This document shows positions 23,431-34,934 of a stretch of 64,000 nt of DNA, piece after piece. The DNA is from Dimorphilus gyrociliatus (taxonomy: Eukaryota; Annelida; Polychaeta; Dinophilidae), in the NCBI GenBank assembly GCA_904063045.1, contig CAJFCJ010000044.1, positions 124,001 through 188,000 of the forward strand, written 5' to 3'. The notes under the pieces are model-generated. The model saw only the letters and a list, made by a program, of their open reading frames with translations, did no database searches and was not told the origin of the DNA. Every line of letters starts with the position of its first letter. The stretch's first letter is position 1. Made by a program: the position numbers and the translations under genes.

Positions 23431-23655
23431 ACTATAAACCTGGGAAAACACTTTATGTTATCATACAAAATATTTGTTTGAGTATTGTTGTTTCAATGGT
23501 ATGATCAGCTTTTTCAACTATATTACCAGAAGAAGAAAACAAAGAGAAGAAACTGCTACCCCAAGTGAGGGCACAGATAACTCTCCTGAAAATCCAAAAC
23601 TAATGAAACAAAGTTGTAGCTCAACATCAAACTAATGAAGAGAAACAGCCACCTG

Positions 23656-26509
23656 GAGTATGGGAAAAAACATCCTTGGGAAAAAACGTCCCTGGGAAAA
23701 AACGTCCCAGGGTGGGAAAAAACGTCCCAGTGTGGGAAAAAACGTCCCAAGGTTAGGAAAAAATGTCCCAAGGTTGGGAAAAACAAGTAGTGGGAAAAGA
23801 TATTTGAATTTTAAAAAAGATTGCTCTATTTTGGGAACCAATGGCAATATACTGAGAATATAATAATTAATAATGAATATATGTTTATTAAAATGTATTA
23901 AAAATGAAAAAAGCTAAGAATGTTATACAAAGTTTAAAAGTTACTAGAATAAAGTATAAAGTATGTTAAGACACTGAGAATTATTTTGAATAGATTAATG
24001 CAATCTTCTGCAAGAGGACAGCAGATGTAATCATTCCCAATTTGTATTCATCCCAAACAGCAAATACTTGCTTCTGCTTCTGGATGACACTTTTCTTCTG
24101 ATACTTCTTTAGCCTTTTTTCTGATAGAAGTTTCTCTACAACTGGAATAAGACTTGATTCCTGTTTTAAAATATCTATGAGCATATAAAATGACCCTTTT
24201 GCAGGAGTCTTTTCATTTATTCTTCTGTGCCATCCTTCAACATCATTGTTGGTCCTGATGGCAAGACCAAATACAGACCAACAATTTGGTGTCCAAATTG
24301 AATGCTTAATCCAAGTACTTTCAATGTATTGGAAAAAATCCAAAAATTCATTTCTCTCAAAGGCCTCATCTTTTAGCATGTAGAAACTGTTTAGAATGGC
24401 TTCATCTGGAAGAAAAGGTAATGCCAAAACTTGTTTCAGCAGTCCTGCCTTCTTCTTTTCCATATTATATTGTTGTGTGTATCCCAAATTCTACAATAAT
24501 TTAATAATAAGGCCAAGCACTGAATTTAAATATAAGCTTACTTGAATTTTTCTGTAGACAGCTTGTGTCCAATGGAAGACACAACCTTGAATAGGAATAT
24601 TAGGGTAAACTGAGTTAAGAGCACTCCATATACCTAATTCAAAATCAACTACAAATTTGTCAGGTTGAAAACCATTTGTCAATTTTTGAATCTCCTTTTG
24701 ATAAGATGAAGTTAATGAAACAGAATTAAGCAACCAAATCATACTTACTTTAAGAATCATTTTGTACACTTTTTTTTTCTTTGATGTTAAAAAAGCAAAT
24801 GCTAATGGAATTTGTTTTGCTTCTCCATCATTTTTAATAAAAGAATGAACAGAAAAAAGCTGTACAAATGGATCCTTCACAGCCTTGAAAGTGCCATCTA
24901 AATACCATACTTTACTTTTACATAATAAAGACAACTGGTGCTTAGAAGCAAATAGTAAAACTCTTTGATTTCTTACAACAATATCACTTTGAAGAAAATC
25001 ATCTGGTATAAATGTTGTATTAAGTTCAAAATCAATTTCGTTTGGTTCTTTAGGCCTTGATTTTTGCCTATTGATATTGGCTAATCTCCTCAGATTTTCC
25101 AGTTTTGGTAGGTTATTTTCACTTTTATTTAAATTAATTAATAGATCTTCAGCAATTGCTCTTCCAGATGACTTGATGTCTGCATTAGAGATTGCTCTCA
25201 ATTCTTTTCTAGCAGAAATATTCACAATAAGGCTTTTCCTTTTGTTATGATTGTGTTCATGTTTACTCTTTATGAAAATATTTCCTTTTTGTTGAATAAT
25301 AACTGGACATTGAATATTCTTATTTCTAACAGAACATCTCCAGATGGTTCTCTTGTCACTTCTAGATTTTATATTAAAAGCATAGCCATTGTTGGTCAAA
25401 ATATCTTTCCCTTTTTGACTTCCACCAATAATAATATGAAATTTGTCTGAGCTTTCCATATTCTCATTATTTTCAGTTTCATTTTCATGCAATAAATTTT
25501 CCTCCATATTAGAAGTATTGCTAACTTCTTTAAGACTACAATTGTCTTTAACCATATTATTATGAGTACAACTCAGAGCAGCTTTTACAATAGGATCATC
25601 ATTGATCACATCTGATAAACTAATGAGACAATATCTTTCACTCAAACTTTTGCATGAAGAACACTTATCATCTTTCATTTCTGTAATATTAAGCAAAGTT
25701 AAATAAATGTATGTTTTACATAGTAAATATCACCTTTACAGATATGATGACAAAGTGAACATGTAGTTTCTTGAATCCTGAACTTTTCTGCACAATTATT
25801 GCAAAATACTCTTTCAGATTCTAAATTGAAAATGAAAAAAGTGAATAATTTAATAAAAACATATAAAGAGACAGACCTTTGATGCATTTGGCATGGACAT
25901 AATCTTGGCAGTCATTGCATTTCATCTTTCTCTGTCTGCCATAAAATCTTTTATTACAATTAATACAAACAGGTGCCATTACTAAGTTTCTGCAAAAATA
26001 AATTCACTTTCAACTATCAAATATGGCTGCCTATACAAAAATTATAAATAATAACTCACTGGAAAGAAGTGTTCTTAAACAATGTATAATCTTGTAATAT
26101 TCAATAAACAAAATCAATACCAGAGTTTCAATGCTTAAAAAACAAATTAGCCTGAAAATATGCCAAGAAATGCAAAATTTATCTTTCACTTACAGACAAG
26201 ACAAGGAAATAACTCATTTCTCTTTTAATAGCATTACATAATTCAGAGAAAACTGGTAAAAACATCACAATACATATCCCTTTCTTCAAAAATATTAATA
26301 TTTTATTCTATAAATGAAATAAACAGCAAAGAGAAAAACATTTCTGATTATAAGTATAAATAATTATGCCAAGTATATCTTTAGCCAGGCATAGGACGTT
26401 TTTTCCCAACAATTAGGACGTTTTTTCCCAACAATTAGGACGTTTTTTCCCGCCCTGGGACGTTTTTTCCCAGGGACGTTTTTTCCCAAGGACGTTTTTT
26501 CCCGACCCC
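23656..26509 (-). mobile_element. MULE transposon E1, complete, with tandem-unit termini and 8-bp TSD
   Basis: The left end (23656-23790) is a 9-nt head GAGTATGGG followed by about six copies of a unit near GGGAAAAAACGTCCCA. The right end (about 26395-26509) holds the reverse complement, GGACGTTTTTTCCC repeated six times and ending CCCGACCCC. GCCACCTG flanks both sides (23648-23655 and 26510-26517), a perfect 8-bp target duplication. The inner cargo is one intact transposase gene on the minus strand. Intact ends, gene and TSD indicate a recent insertion. Confidence 0.9.
23981..25979 (-). CDS. MULE transposase with C1/PHD-like and FLYWCH zinc fingers (E1)
   Basis: Exons 25877-25979, 25734-25820, 24542-25680 (itself holding a 54-nt GTAAGT...AAAAG intron near 24700-24755) and 23981-24490 join in phase to about 594 residues. 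The N-terminus is cysteine-rich (CINCNKRFYGRQ, CNDCQDYVHAKC, CNNCAEKF, CSLCHHIC). A FLYWCH-type finger follows (GGSQKGKDIL, WRCSVRNKNIQCP, HEHNHN). The DDE core has YLDGTFKAVKDP (first Asp), KFVVDFELGIWSA (second Asp), GCVFHWTQAVYRKIQ (CxxH) and RTNNDVEGWHRR (Glu). It would bind the terminal arrays and cut and paste the element. No stop or frameshift was seen. Confidence 0.88.
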
Positions 26510-26566
26510 GCCACCTGTAATTCTCATTAAATCAAGATGAAGGGACTCATCTTCACAAAGAAGGGG

Positions 26567-26812
26567 GAAGTTGTACAACTTTGGTTATATTATGCTTGAA
26601 CTGTATTATTTTATGCAACTTATACATGAACATCTTAAAACCTATGCAAGAAAATGCTATAATATTGGCCAAACATAAGTCTGATTAGTCAGCTTGAAGG
26701 CTCATCTTTAATTACCAATAAAGGTTTGGCCAAGTTATAATTTAATTAACTTGCCCAGGGTGTGGCCAAGTTATAATTCAATTAACCTTCCTAAATGTTC
26801 AACCTTGTTACA
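26567..26812 (+). repeat. Repeat C, copy 1
   Basis: About 200 bp nearly identical and co-oriented with 34935-35141 (shared CTTAAAACCTATGCAAGAAA, AAACATAAGTCTGATTAGTC and AGGTTTGGCCAAGTTATAA). GGTTTGGCCAAGTTATAATT is itself repeated in tandem within this copy. It lies 57 bp beyond element E1. Confidence 0.7.
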
Positions 26813-26819
26813 TCCTGTT

Positions 26820-27145
26820 ACTAAACATAAATATGAACTACACATTTTGGCAACTGTAAAGTGATGATTGGATGTTAGAGGAAAACCTCAAAGTATATAA
26901 ATCCTCACTATTCTTATTCTGCATGCAGCTTACATCTGGACCCAAGGACCTGGGAAGATAACCTGGAAACAACCTCCACTGGAACCATCCATCTACTCCT
27001 CAACATAGGAAGACAGTTTGGTAATTTGGCAACCTGCTATTACAAACTATCTACTCTGCTATTGAACTCTCATATTGTTACTTGCTTAAGTATTATTATT
27101 GCGAATAAACCATTTTATTTTAAACATTTGTTTAAAAGGTTCGAG
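26820..27145 (+). repeat. LTR-like segment with TATA box
   Basis: Contains GTATATAAATCC, an AATAAA (about 27103) and an end AGTAGAACCAGTATTG that resembles the end of LTR-B (ACTAGGACCAGTA at 45940). It probably forms a divergent LTR together with repeat C upstream. No coding sequence. Confidence 0.4.
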
Positions 27146-27149
27146 TAGA

Positions 27150-27600
27150 ACCAGTATTGTTATAACTTGCAAACGCATAGATTTTGCCAGCAAGAGCAGT
27201 ACAATAAAAAATCTGGGAAAAAAGATAATGCACTTCTTTTTTATGTTTGGCACTGTGATTGGGCTACATTTAAAAATCTTAGCTAGTTTTTGAATGGATA
27301 CTTCAGGTCCTCAAAGATTAATATAAAGTAAAAATTCTTATTGCATCTAATAGCTTCACCATTATATTTGAAATTTGTTAATTGTTAGCTTGAACATGGG
27401 CACACACATAAATGGCACTAAACTTTCTGAGCATGACGGATGCTTACGCCTTTCCATTAATAGGCCTATGACATTAAAACAATCATATTTCTTAGATTTA
27501 AAGCAAAACACATATTTCGTATCACTCCTTTGAGTTTGGCAAGAGAAAAAAAAATAAAAAGAGTATATGTTTAGAGTTGTAATAGTGACCAATGGCTGGT
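27150..27600 (-). mobile_element. Tc1-like element relic, 5' half
   Basis: Matches the right half of the Tc1 element at 37201-38842: the HTH-coding stretch (GGGCTACATTTAAAAATCTTAG versus GGACTACATTTAAAAAGCTT), AATAGCTTCACCAT at the start codon, AGGCCTATGACATTAAA, and an end TAATAGTGACCAATGGCTGG like the terminal repeat. It is diverged, with stops. Confidence 0.65.
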
Positions 27601-27770
27601 ATCATATAGGGATAATGGTGACAACCTCTTTTTAGTTAATTTTTTTTAGCCAGGCTGTCAAGATGGTATTCAGAGACTTACTACTTGTTATTATCGGAAA
27701 TTATTACTGCTAAAAGTGATATTTCATACTACTGTTTTCTTGTCAGGGCTAATCAAGAGCACGTTTATTC

Positions 27771-28683
27771 AAATAGGGGTGAAACCATACCCTGGTGAAA
27801 CCGTACCTGAGTGAAACCGTACCCATTTTGGGTGAAACCGTACCCATAGAAATATTAGGTTTTTTTAATTTTATTAATACTAAAGAAAAGTATATATAAT
27901 ACTAAGAAAATGATAATAGATTAAGACATAACTTTGAAAGATAAAAGAATGGAAAAAGTGAAAAGAAACATTTAAAAAAGAGAATATTATGGAGCATAAA
28001 TATATAATGTTTGAACCAATAATTCATCTGCCAAAAGCCCTCCAAGTCTATAATTTTCCCAAATTTCAAATATTTTTCTTTCTATCTCAATATACTGCTT
28101 TTTTGGTACTTGATAATCTGCTTCTCAGACATAAGCTTTTCATAGATAATAACCAAATCAGCTTCTCTCTTCAGCTCATCAAGCAGCCAATAAAATGATC
28201 CTTTAGATGGTACTTTAGTATTCATTCTATTGTGCCATCCTTCCACACTGTTATTAGTCCTTATGGATAATCCATATATAGACCAATTCTCTGGTTTCCA
28301 TATAGAGTTCATAATCCATGTTGCTTCAAAATATTCCAACAAGTCTCCAAATTGGATATTTTTAAAAAATTAAAAAAGATGTATTGAAAAGATGAATAAA
28401 ACATTAATCTAGATTACAATGCACATGAAATTACCTCTGTTAAATCTAAAATGATAATCTTTGCCCAAATATAATTATCAAAAAAGGCTTGAGTTTCAAA
28501 TTAAATTCTTTCCAAAGTGAAAGTTAACTTCAATTTCTTCATTTTTAAAATTGCTGTCAGTTTATATTTCAACAGTGTTTCTATTTTTGTAGCTTCCATT
28601 ATTATAATTCTAAATAATAACATTAAAAAAATGTAATATTTTTATGGGTATGGTTTCACTTGGGTACGGTTTCACCCGCTACT
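27771..28683 (-). mobile_element. MULE element E2, internally deleted, 8-bp TSD
   Basis: The left end is the 9-nt head AAATAGGGG, then copies of TGAAACCGTACCC-like units (27780-27845). The right end is GGGTATGGTTTCACTTGGG, TACGGTTTCACCC and the head complement CCCGCTACT. GTTTATTC flanks both ends (27763-27770 and 28684-28691). The minus strand keeps only a transposase C-terminal piece (28082-28342: TNNSVEGWHNRMN, LLDELKREADLV, YEKLMSEK), so it is non-autonomous. Confidence 0.82.
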
Positions 28684-28691
28684 GTTTATTC

Positions 28692-28980
28692 TAGTTTTAT
28701 AAGTAAATTTCCATATGCTACAAGGCCAAATTATCTTGAAATATTTCAAGATTGGATTGTGCAAAGTTTTACTTTGGCCAGCTTACTCCCCAGATCTATC
28801 ATGGCGTTTATTGAAGCATCTGGTTTATGATGGCCAACAATTCAGCAAAAAGGAGACTTTATGGAAATGTATCCAAAAAAAATGGAAATAATATAAAAAA
28901 GATGGAAACAGGATTTAATATACATGCATAATTCATAATACAGTCTTTGCAAAAAGTCAGTGGTATGAAAAATTTTGTTG
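28692..28980 (+). pseudogene. Tc1-like transposase C-terminal relic
   Basis: Plus-strand pieces LEIFQDWIVQ, LWPAYSPDLSW and KKETLWKCIQKKWK parallel the second catalytic Asp block, the WPA-SPDL motif and the C-terminus of Tc1/mariner transposases, with frameshifts. Element E2 is inserted immediately beside or within this relic: 27720-27762 continues its left side. Confidence 0.5.
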
Positions 28981-28984
28981 AGCA

Positions 28985-29640
28985 CTATATATTCTGTTTG
29001 AACATTTCAATAGTGAGTGTAGGGTGAGAAAGAACTGACAAGCCATTATTGAAAAATGATACATTTAATTTGGGTGCTGAGAGAAATTCTTGTTTTGTAA
29101 GTGGATGAGCCAGCAACTGATATTTAGGATTGTCAGGAAAAAATTGAAAACTTGGAACTTGGGTTAGGCTAGGAACATTCACTTTAATATAGGGGTTCCT
29201 GATAGTCATACTTACCAGTATGCAGCACATAGTGACCTAAGAGTCAATCTGAGATAGGCAGACTATAAACCTTGGATATTTAATATAATCATTGTTTGGC
29301 ACATTCATCGAAACAATTGATTATTGCCTGGAATGGTTGGCTGAGTAAACCATAAACAATACATAAAATTAGCCATCTCTGTCAACTATTGCCAAAAAAA
29401 TAACATAACATACAAAAGAAAATATAGATTAGAATGGCAATGAAGACGATAATTGCCAAAAAAATGAAAGAATATTCTGAATGTTGAGTGTCTTTCTGTT
29501 GTTCCCTTGAAAAGTGTATCAGTTTCAAAAATGGAAATGACCAAAGTAGGGCAGTAAATTGTAGTATCATCCAAATGGTGTTAGGGGTATTGACAAAGCA
29601 TGCTCCCAAATATTGGATTTACAATATTTGGTAGAGGATT
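28985..29640 (-). other. Unrecognised open segments with a C-terminal membrane helix
   Basis: Two minus-strand frames: 28985-29230 (IKVNVPSLTQVPSFQFF, KYQLLAHPLTKQEF) and 29382-29609, whose end (FIFLAIIVFIAILIYIFFC) is a strong transmembrane helix before a stop. Order, spacing and retroelement leader sequence at 29865-29995 make a retroelement surface-protein remnant conceivable, but I recognise no family. Confidence 0.25.
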
Positions 29641-29864
29641 AATTAGAATATAAAATAAAATACATAAAATGTATATTTAAGTAAAAATTGAACAAGAGTC
29701 TTAGCAATATGTTATATTGGCCTATAGTTATTCACAATTGATATATTGATATTCTGTATAGATATTGTGGAATTTTCTCTCTAATTCTGGAAATAATTAC
29801 CAGCTCTATTCTACAATAGACGAAGTAGTATTGCTTATCTCTATCATTGTACTGTATAGATTGC

Positions 29865-29995
29865 ACTGGTAAGCAGTGTTGTTTGTCTGAGTACTTTGGT
29901 GAATTTGTAAATAATTGGAAAGGACGAATTCTGTTGAGACAAACCAGAAATTCCTATAATTTCAATACAACAATGTGCAATCTCCTAACTGGAGA
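29865..29995 (+). repeat. LTR-B internal leader fragment
   Basis: GAGTACTTTGGTGAATTTGT, GATTGG-like AATTGGAAAGGACGAAT and ATTTCAATACAACAA match 45950-46035, where the same sequence follows the LTR end. TTTGGTGAATTGG is positioned like a primer-binding site. Confidence 0.5.
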
Positions 29996-30918
29996 CTACA
30001 AAATAACATAATTATATTTGAATATGCTTGCAATTTAGCACAAAGATCATTATATTTCCCTTGGTAATCAATCATACTATCCCGAATCCAAGATTTTTTG
30101 TCAGAATACAATGATTGAATCAATTTCTTTCAAAGCATTTGATAGCTGAACATCAGATGGAGTTGATAATCTGATGAGTATCTGATAATTCCCTCTCCGT
30201 ACTCATATATGTGTGAAATGTTTAAAAGTAGGTATGATTTAGGCCTCCAATGAGACTAATTAGCATTTCACCTACTCATTAAATAATGTATTTGTACAAA
30301 TATTGAATTAGTTGTTGTCATCTTGACATGGAAGTTAAAATTCAAGATTTTTGAGTAATGTAAGATTTAATGTGTAGGCTATAGATAACTGAAGAAAAGA
30401 TGATGAATAAAACATGTCACATAGCACATCTATAATAAAAACTTGAAGAATATTTATAATATGGGAAAGAGAGAAAAATGAATACAATTAATATTTTATC
30501 AACACTTGTCAATTTTTCTAGACTTCAGCATTGTAATAACAATTGGACTATTTTAAAGTTCAAAACAAAGAAGCTTATAATAAAATTATGAAATAGAACT
30601 ATGAATTAACTATTGGTTAGGGTTAAACCTAACCCAAACTATTTACTCCTTAACTTACATAAAATAAGACATTAAATCATGCTTCTTTTCAATAAGAGTA
30701 AAACACAAAAATCTCATTTACAATGAGATTTTATCATCTGCAAATTATAAATAATGAATTAAGAGAAGAATAGATGAATGGCTATCTGTAAATAATGAAA
30801 TGCGCACATCGATTGAATTGTATGTTGTATTTTCATTCCTTTATAACTTGCATGAGAGAGATTTTCTCTCTTTTCATTCTATGAGTTTTCTCTCTTCATC
30901 TGCTTCAAAGTATACAAA
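29996..30918. other. Intergenic, upstream region of CASPR-like gene
   Basis: AT-rich, no coding signal recognised. GGTTAGGGTTAAACCTAACCC (about 30613-30633) is a small palindromic TTAGGG-type motif. A pyrimidine-rich TTTTCTCTCTTTTC run precedes the start at 30919. Confidence 0.4.
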
Positions 30919-31923
30919 ATGAGAATTAAGCTAATAAAATTACTAAAGTTTTTATTTCTATTGAGTTCATTGTCAATTCTCAATTCGACTGCAGTCTATA
31001 AATCTTGTCTACATGCTCTTCAAAATAATAACTTTATATCTAATACTTATAATATTCAATCTAGGATTGGTGGAGCTATATCTGAAATTGAATGCGAGGC
31101 TATTAAAGATGTTGGCATTGTAACTGTTTTAGATAATAATAAAGAAAATTTAACTACTTTAGCAAGAACCCAAGCAAAATATTTCATTATTGTGGATATT
31201 CAATATGAAAATTTTGATGATACAGATGTAACTGAACTTTTGAAAACTATTGGTGTTTGTCAACAAACTATGCATTTTATTAATGCGAAAGCTGCTAATT
31301 TCCATAATAGATTCCTACTTTGGGATGGAAGTTATACTAGTTTCATAGCTAATGATGGAATATGTAATTGTCTGATATCTGAAATATGTGAACAAACTAA
31401 TGATCCTCAACAATTTTGCGCACCTAATATACAAACAGTGGGCAATCCTGTATTTAGTTATAATGGAAAGATTGCTGTTTTACCACAAAGATTACCATTA
31501 AAAAGAATTGAAGCTGGCGATACAAATGATGGAGTTAATAGATTTTCTATTGGAAAATAAAAATGTGAACTGAAATTGTTGAATAGTTTCAAAATTATCC
31601 TTGATAACAAGTGTAAAAATAGAGAGGGTATTTTAACTGATGGAAATTTACAAACATGTATCATTTTTAAGGAAAAGGAATTTGGATTTAAATTAAAAGT
31701 TCAAGGTGACTTTTATCTTATGAACATTTCAAATAGTAACTCAATAATGGATAATATTCTTGTTCAATCATTAAGTCCTTTACAAACTGATCGTGGAATT
31801 AATGGGAATTGTTCAAGGCAAGTAAATCTGTTCAAATGCCCAGTTTCAACTATTGGAGAATATATTGTCTATTTTGACAATATGACTCGAGAAACTGAAA
31901 TCTGTGAAGTAACATTGCATTGA
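30919..31923 (+). pseudogene. CASPR/neurexin-like fibrinogen-type domain protein with one in-frame stop
   Basis: A single uninterrupted exon-like frame of 335 codons contains exactly one internal stop (TAA 31558-31560). The N-terminus is a signal peptide (LKFLFLLSSLSILNSTA). The next region resembles the fibrinogen-C-like domain of contactin-associated proteins: TTLARTQAKYF, GVCQQTMHFINAKA, FLLWDGSYTSF, a CNCLISEICEQ cysteine cluster, and RLPLKRIEAGDTNDGV before FSIGK, then the stop and KCEL (family pattern LPVTQ--IGDT...-IGxLxC). After the stop the same frame continues with LTDGNLQTCIIF and ends TEICEVTLH, an F5/8C-like pattern also seen at 1.8 kb. A recent nonsense mutation, readthrough or sequence error are all possible. 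Confidence 0.65.
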
Positions 31924-31929
31924 TAAACG

Positions 31930-32640
31930 CACTTATGGTCATTTTAGTCCTCTCCATCTTCAATTCTTTAATTCAAACAAATAATTGTAATTGATAAAGC
32001 AGAATACAAATTAAGACCTATGTTGTGAAGAATCCACCAGACACAATAATATTTACCTAGACAAGGAAAATGACCTTCACCTTAGAAGTCATCATTAGTG
32101 TATGTTCACATACATTCATCAGCTCATTTGTACAATAGGGTGCAATGACATTTTGACTTAAGCTTCAACTATGTACAATTAATAACAAGAAATAAGGAAA
32201 ATAAAACCGATAAGTATAAGAATGACAAGAAAATTTAAAATACTCTCAGAGTATTGGATACCAGTTTTCTTTATTTTCATAGTATATTTCCTGTTTGTAA
32301 CAATTTCTTTTTCCTGTTTTGACAAAAAAAAATTGCTGGGAATGTTCTCAATTTCACTGGACACAAAGACTGTCCTGAGCCTAATGTCACAGCAGTGATT
32401 TAATGTACTGTAAACCAAAGACTCATATGAATACTTTACTGTCAAAGTATGTAAGTATTGTGTTATAATAAAACATCATCTCTTCTTGATCTTATAATTA
32501 ACTTTAAAGAATTATAAAATAAAGTGAAACAATTCACTTCAAACTCATTTAACCTGTGTTTTAAAAATTATGTTGGTACATTAGCACCTCTTTTATTAGA
32601 ATTAAAGATTGAGTGATTAAAGTCAATTTCTTATCCATAG
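31930..32640 (-). other. Mostly non-coding; possible membrane-anchored C-terminal exon
   Basis: 32179-32445 (minus) encodes SLVYSTLNHCCDIRLRTVFV and ends with SILNFLVILILIGFIFLISC, a plausible transmembrane tail, before the stop. No family is recognised. The rest shows nothing. Confidence 0.25.
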
Positions 32641-32647
32641 ACTTTTT

Positions 32648-34112
32648 GGGAGCTGGAAAGAATGTCCCATGGAATGAACGTCCCATGGAAAGAATGTCCC
32701 ATATTAAAAAGGAAGTAGCTCTATAGAATGACACAAGACAATGTGAAAATACTATTCTATGAAAAGAATTTAGCAGAGAAAAAGTTTTACAATATAAAAT
32801 GTATTTAAGTAAGAAACCACTGAATCTTTAGTTAAAGATTTATGAACAACATTAGTTACACCAAAAATATCAAGAATTAAACTACAGGGCTAGACAAGAG
32901 AGGTTAATATAAAAAGTTATGATACATATATATTTGATACTTTTTCCAATAGATCCATTGCTGTTATTAATCCTAAATCATAATCATCCCATAATTTCAA
33001 TATTTTAACCTGAAATTTCAAAATCAACAACTACCTCCTCTGGCATTGAATCATTAGTCATTTTTTTAATTTCCTGCAGACAAAAAATCCAAGAATAGAA
33101 AATGAGTTATGCAATATTTTTTATAGACAAATTATACCTTTAATACATATTTGTAAGCTCTTCACTTTGCTGATGATATAAACACAAACATAAGTGGTAC
33201 TTGTTTCACTTCACCATGTTTTTTAATGAATGAATGTATTGAAAATAGTTCTTTTTATTACGAACACTGCATCTCCATAAGGTATAGCTGTCTTTCATAA
33301 ACTTTACATTGAATGCAAATCCATTATAGAGTAGAATATCTTTTCCTTTCTTGCTTCCTCCCCTTATAATTTCAAATGATTGATTGTGATTATTGTTGGT
33401 GTGAAAGTCCTCTGTAGCATCAAATGAATCTTCATTCAAATCTTGAGGTTGCAATTGCAATGTTTCTGCAATATCATCAATTCTTGTCAGAACAATTTGG
33501 CATTGCGTTTTAGTGATATCTGAACAAATATCACATTTGAAAACAACAACATCTGTTGTTCAAAATATAATGTTTTAATGAGAAATTTCAAATAAATTTT
33601 ATACAAACCTTTGGTGCACTTAAAATGCATGGAATACGTATGATTACATACTGAACATTTATGTACAGATCTCTTTCCATAAATCCTTTTCTTACATTGA
33701 TAACAAGTGGCAGCCATTGTCTATAAAGAGAAAGTTCAATTAAAGATATAATAAAAAAAGTGTTTTTTACTTAGCCAATTGTGAAAAACACATGAAATAA
33801 ATCTTTTCAATTCCTTAATATTATTTAATAATTACCTTATCTCTTTTTCAAATGAAATAATCCTATCTTTTTTAATTTAGAGAAATTTCCAAAAATTACT
33901 ACTTCAGTGAAATTTTCCAAAATGGAGTATACCAGTTTTCTTGTGTGGATGCAATGATTACTCATTACATCATTGAAAAGTATAAGTATCTTTCAAAAGA
34001 AATAATACATTTTTTAAATATTAAATTTTTCTTTCAAATAGATGTATTCTTTTAAAAATGGGACATTCTTTCCATGGGACATTCATTCCATGGGACGTTC
34101 ATTCCATAACCC
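32648..34112 (-). mobile_element. MULE element E3, core-deleted, imperfect 9-bp TSD
   Basis: The left end is the head GGGAGCTGG, then AAAGAATGTCCCATGG units (32657-32705). The right end is ATGGGACATTCTTTCC, repeated and ending CCATAACCC. Flanks AGACTTTTT (32639-32647) and AGTCTTTTC (34113-34121) match at seven of nine positions. The minus strand keeps the N-terminal zinc finger exon (33623-33717: CYQCKKRIYGKRS, CSVCNHTYSMHFKC) and a FLYWCH start (33206-33460: IRGGSKKGKDIL, LWRCSVRNKK). The DDE core is missing. Confidence 0.78.
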
Positions 34113-34377
34113 AGTCTTTTCAGGGTTAGGGTTAGGGTACAATTTTAAAAATCCAATTTCCAGCTTTTCTGACTTGTAATAACTTACAGATAATTTCAAC
34201 ATTTTTAATTGTTTTTGATTGTTGAAAAAGTTTGCCATTTGTTCATTGAGCTCTCCATTTTCAAACGGAAGATTCTCAAAAGATATTTCAAATAAGAATA
34301 TGGTAGAAAACGGCCAGAAACATTTTTATATAGAAAATAATAGAAAAAATATGTTATAAATAATTCAAATGTTAATT

Positions 34378-34790
34378 GTTGTTTTATTAAATTTTTAACA
34401 TATATTGAATAGGGTTATTCTGCTGAATATAGAAATCATACTGGACAATGGGCTGAAATGAAAAAGATATTGACTTTATCATTCTTACTTGCTGATATAA
34501 TTCCAAATGAATTTCATAAAATAGAACAACATTTAAAAGCAATTCAGAAATTGGAGGACCAAATTATGTATATTGAGAATACTTGGATTGAGAATAGTCT
34601 GCATATGAATCTCCTATCAGGACAAATAATGATGTTAATTCTGAAGGATTTCACAATAGGTTGAATTTAAATGTGGGCAATTCAAAACCGTTTTACAATT
34701 TGGTGGATGAATTAAAAAGAGAGGCTGATCTCATTCCAATTTATCAACAAATGCTTTCTGAAAAGAAATTGATGTTGAAATGTTTTTGAA
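34378..34790 (+). pseudogene. MULE transposase C-terminal relic
   Basis: After an AATAG acceptor the plus strand reads GYSAEYRNHTGQWAEMKKIL, then IENTWIENSL and, in another frame, VDELKREADLIPIY and MLSEKKLM. These match the last exon of E4/E5 transposases with frameshifts and a lost TNN-x2-E block. It is a separate fragment from E3 (opposite strand). Confidence 0.65.
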
Positions 34791-34934
34791 CAAATCAATT
34801 AGAATGGAAGAATTAAATGATGAATTAATAATCCATTTTTTTAGACTGCTTTGCAATGTAATAAATTTTACAAAACATGAAATATGAAGAGAAAGTGTTA
34901 AAGTACAATTCACCATTGTTAATTCTTCGATATT

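Noticed and set aside
23656-23790. CRISPR-like array (short direct repeats with spacers)
   Set aside because: The units are partly overlapping, variable in spacing, mirrored at the other end of an element with a target duplication, and flank a transposase. They are transposon termini in a eukaryote. The same holds for 26395-26509, 59928-60041 and 62566-62657.
34117-34140. Interstitial telomere (TTAGGG) as a fusion or healed end
   Set aside because: Only two or three units, and similar scraps recur at 5272, 52157, 57543 and elsewhere, partly inside repeat D. More likely dispersed repeat or replication slippage than a chromosome end.
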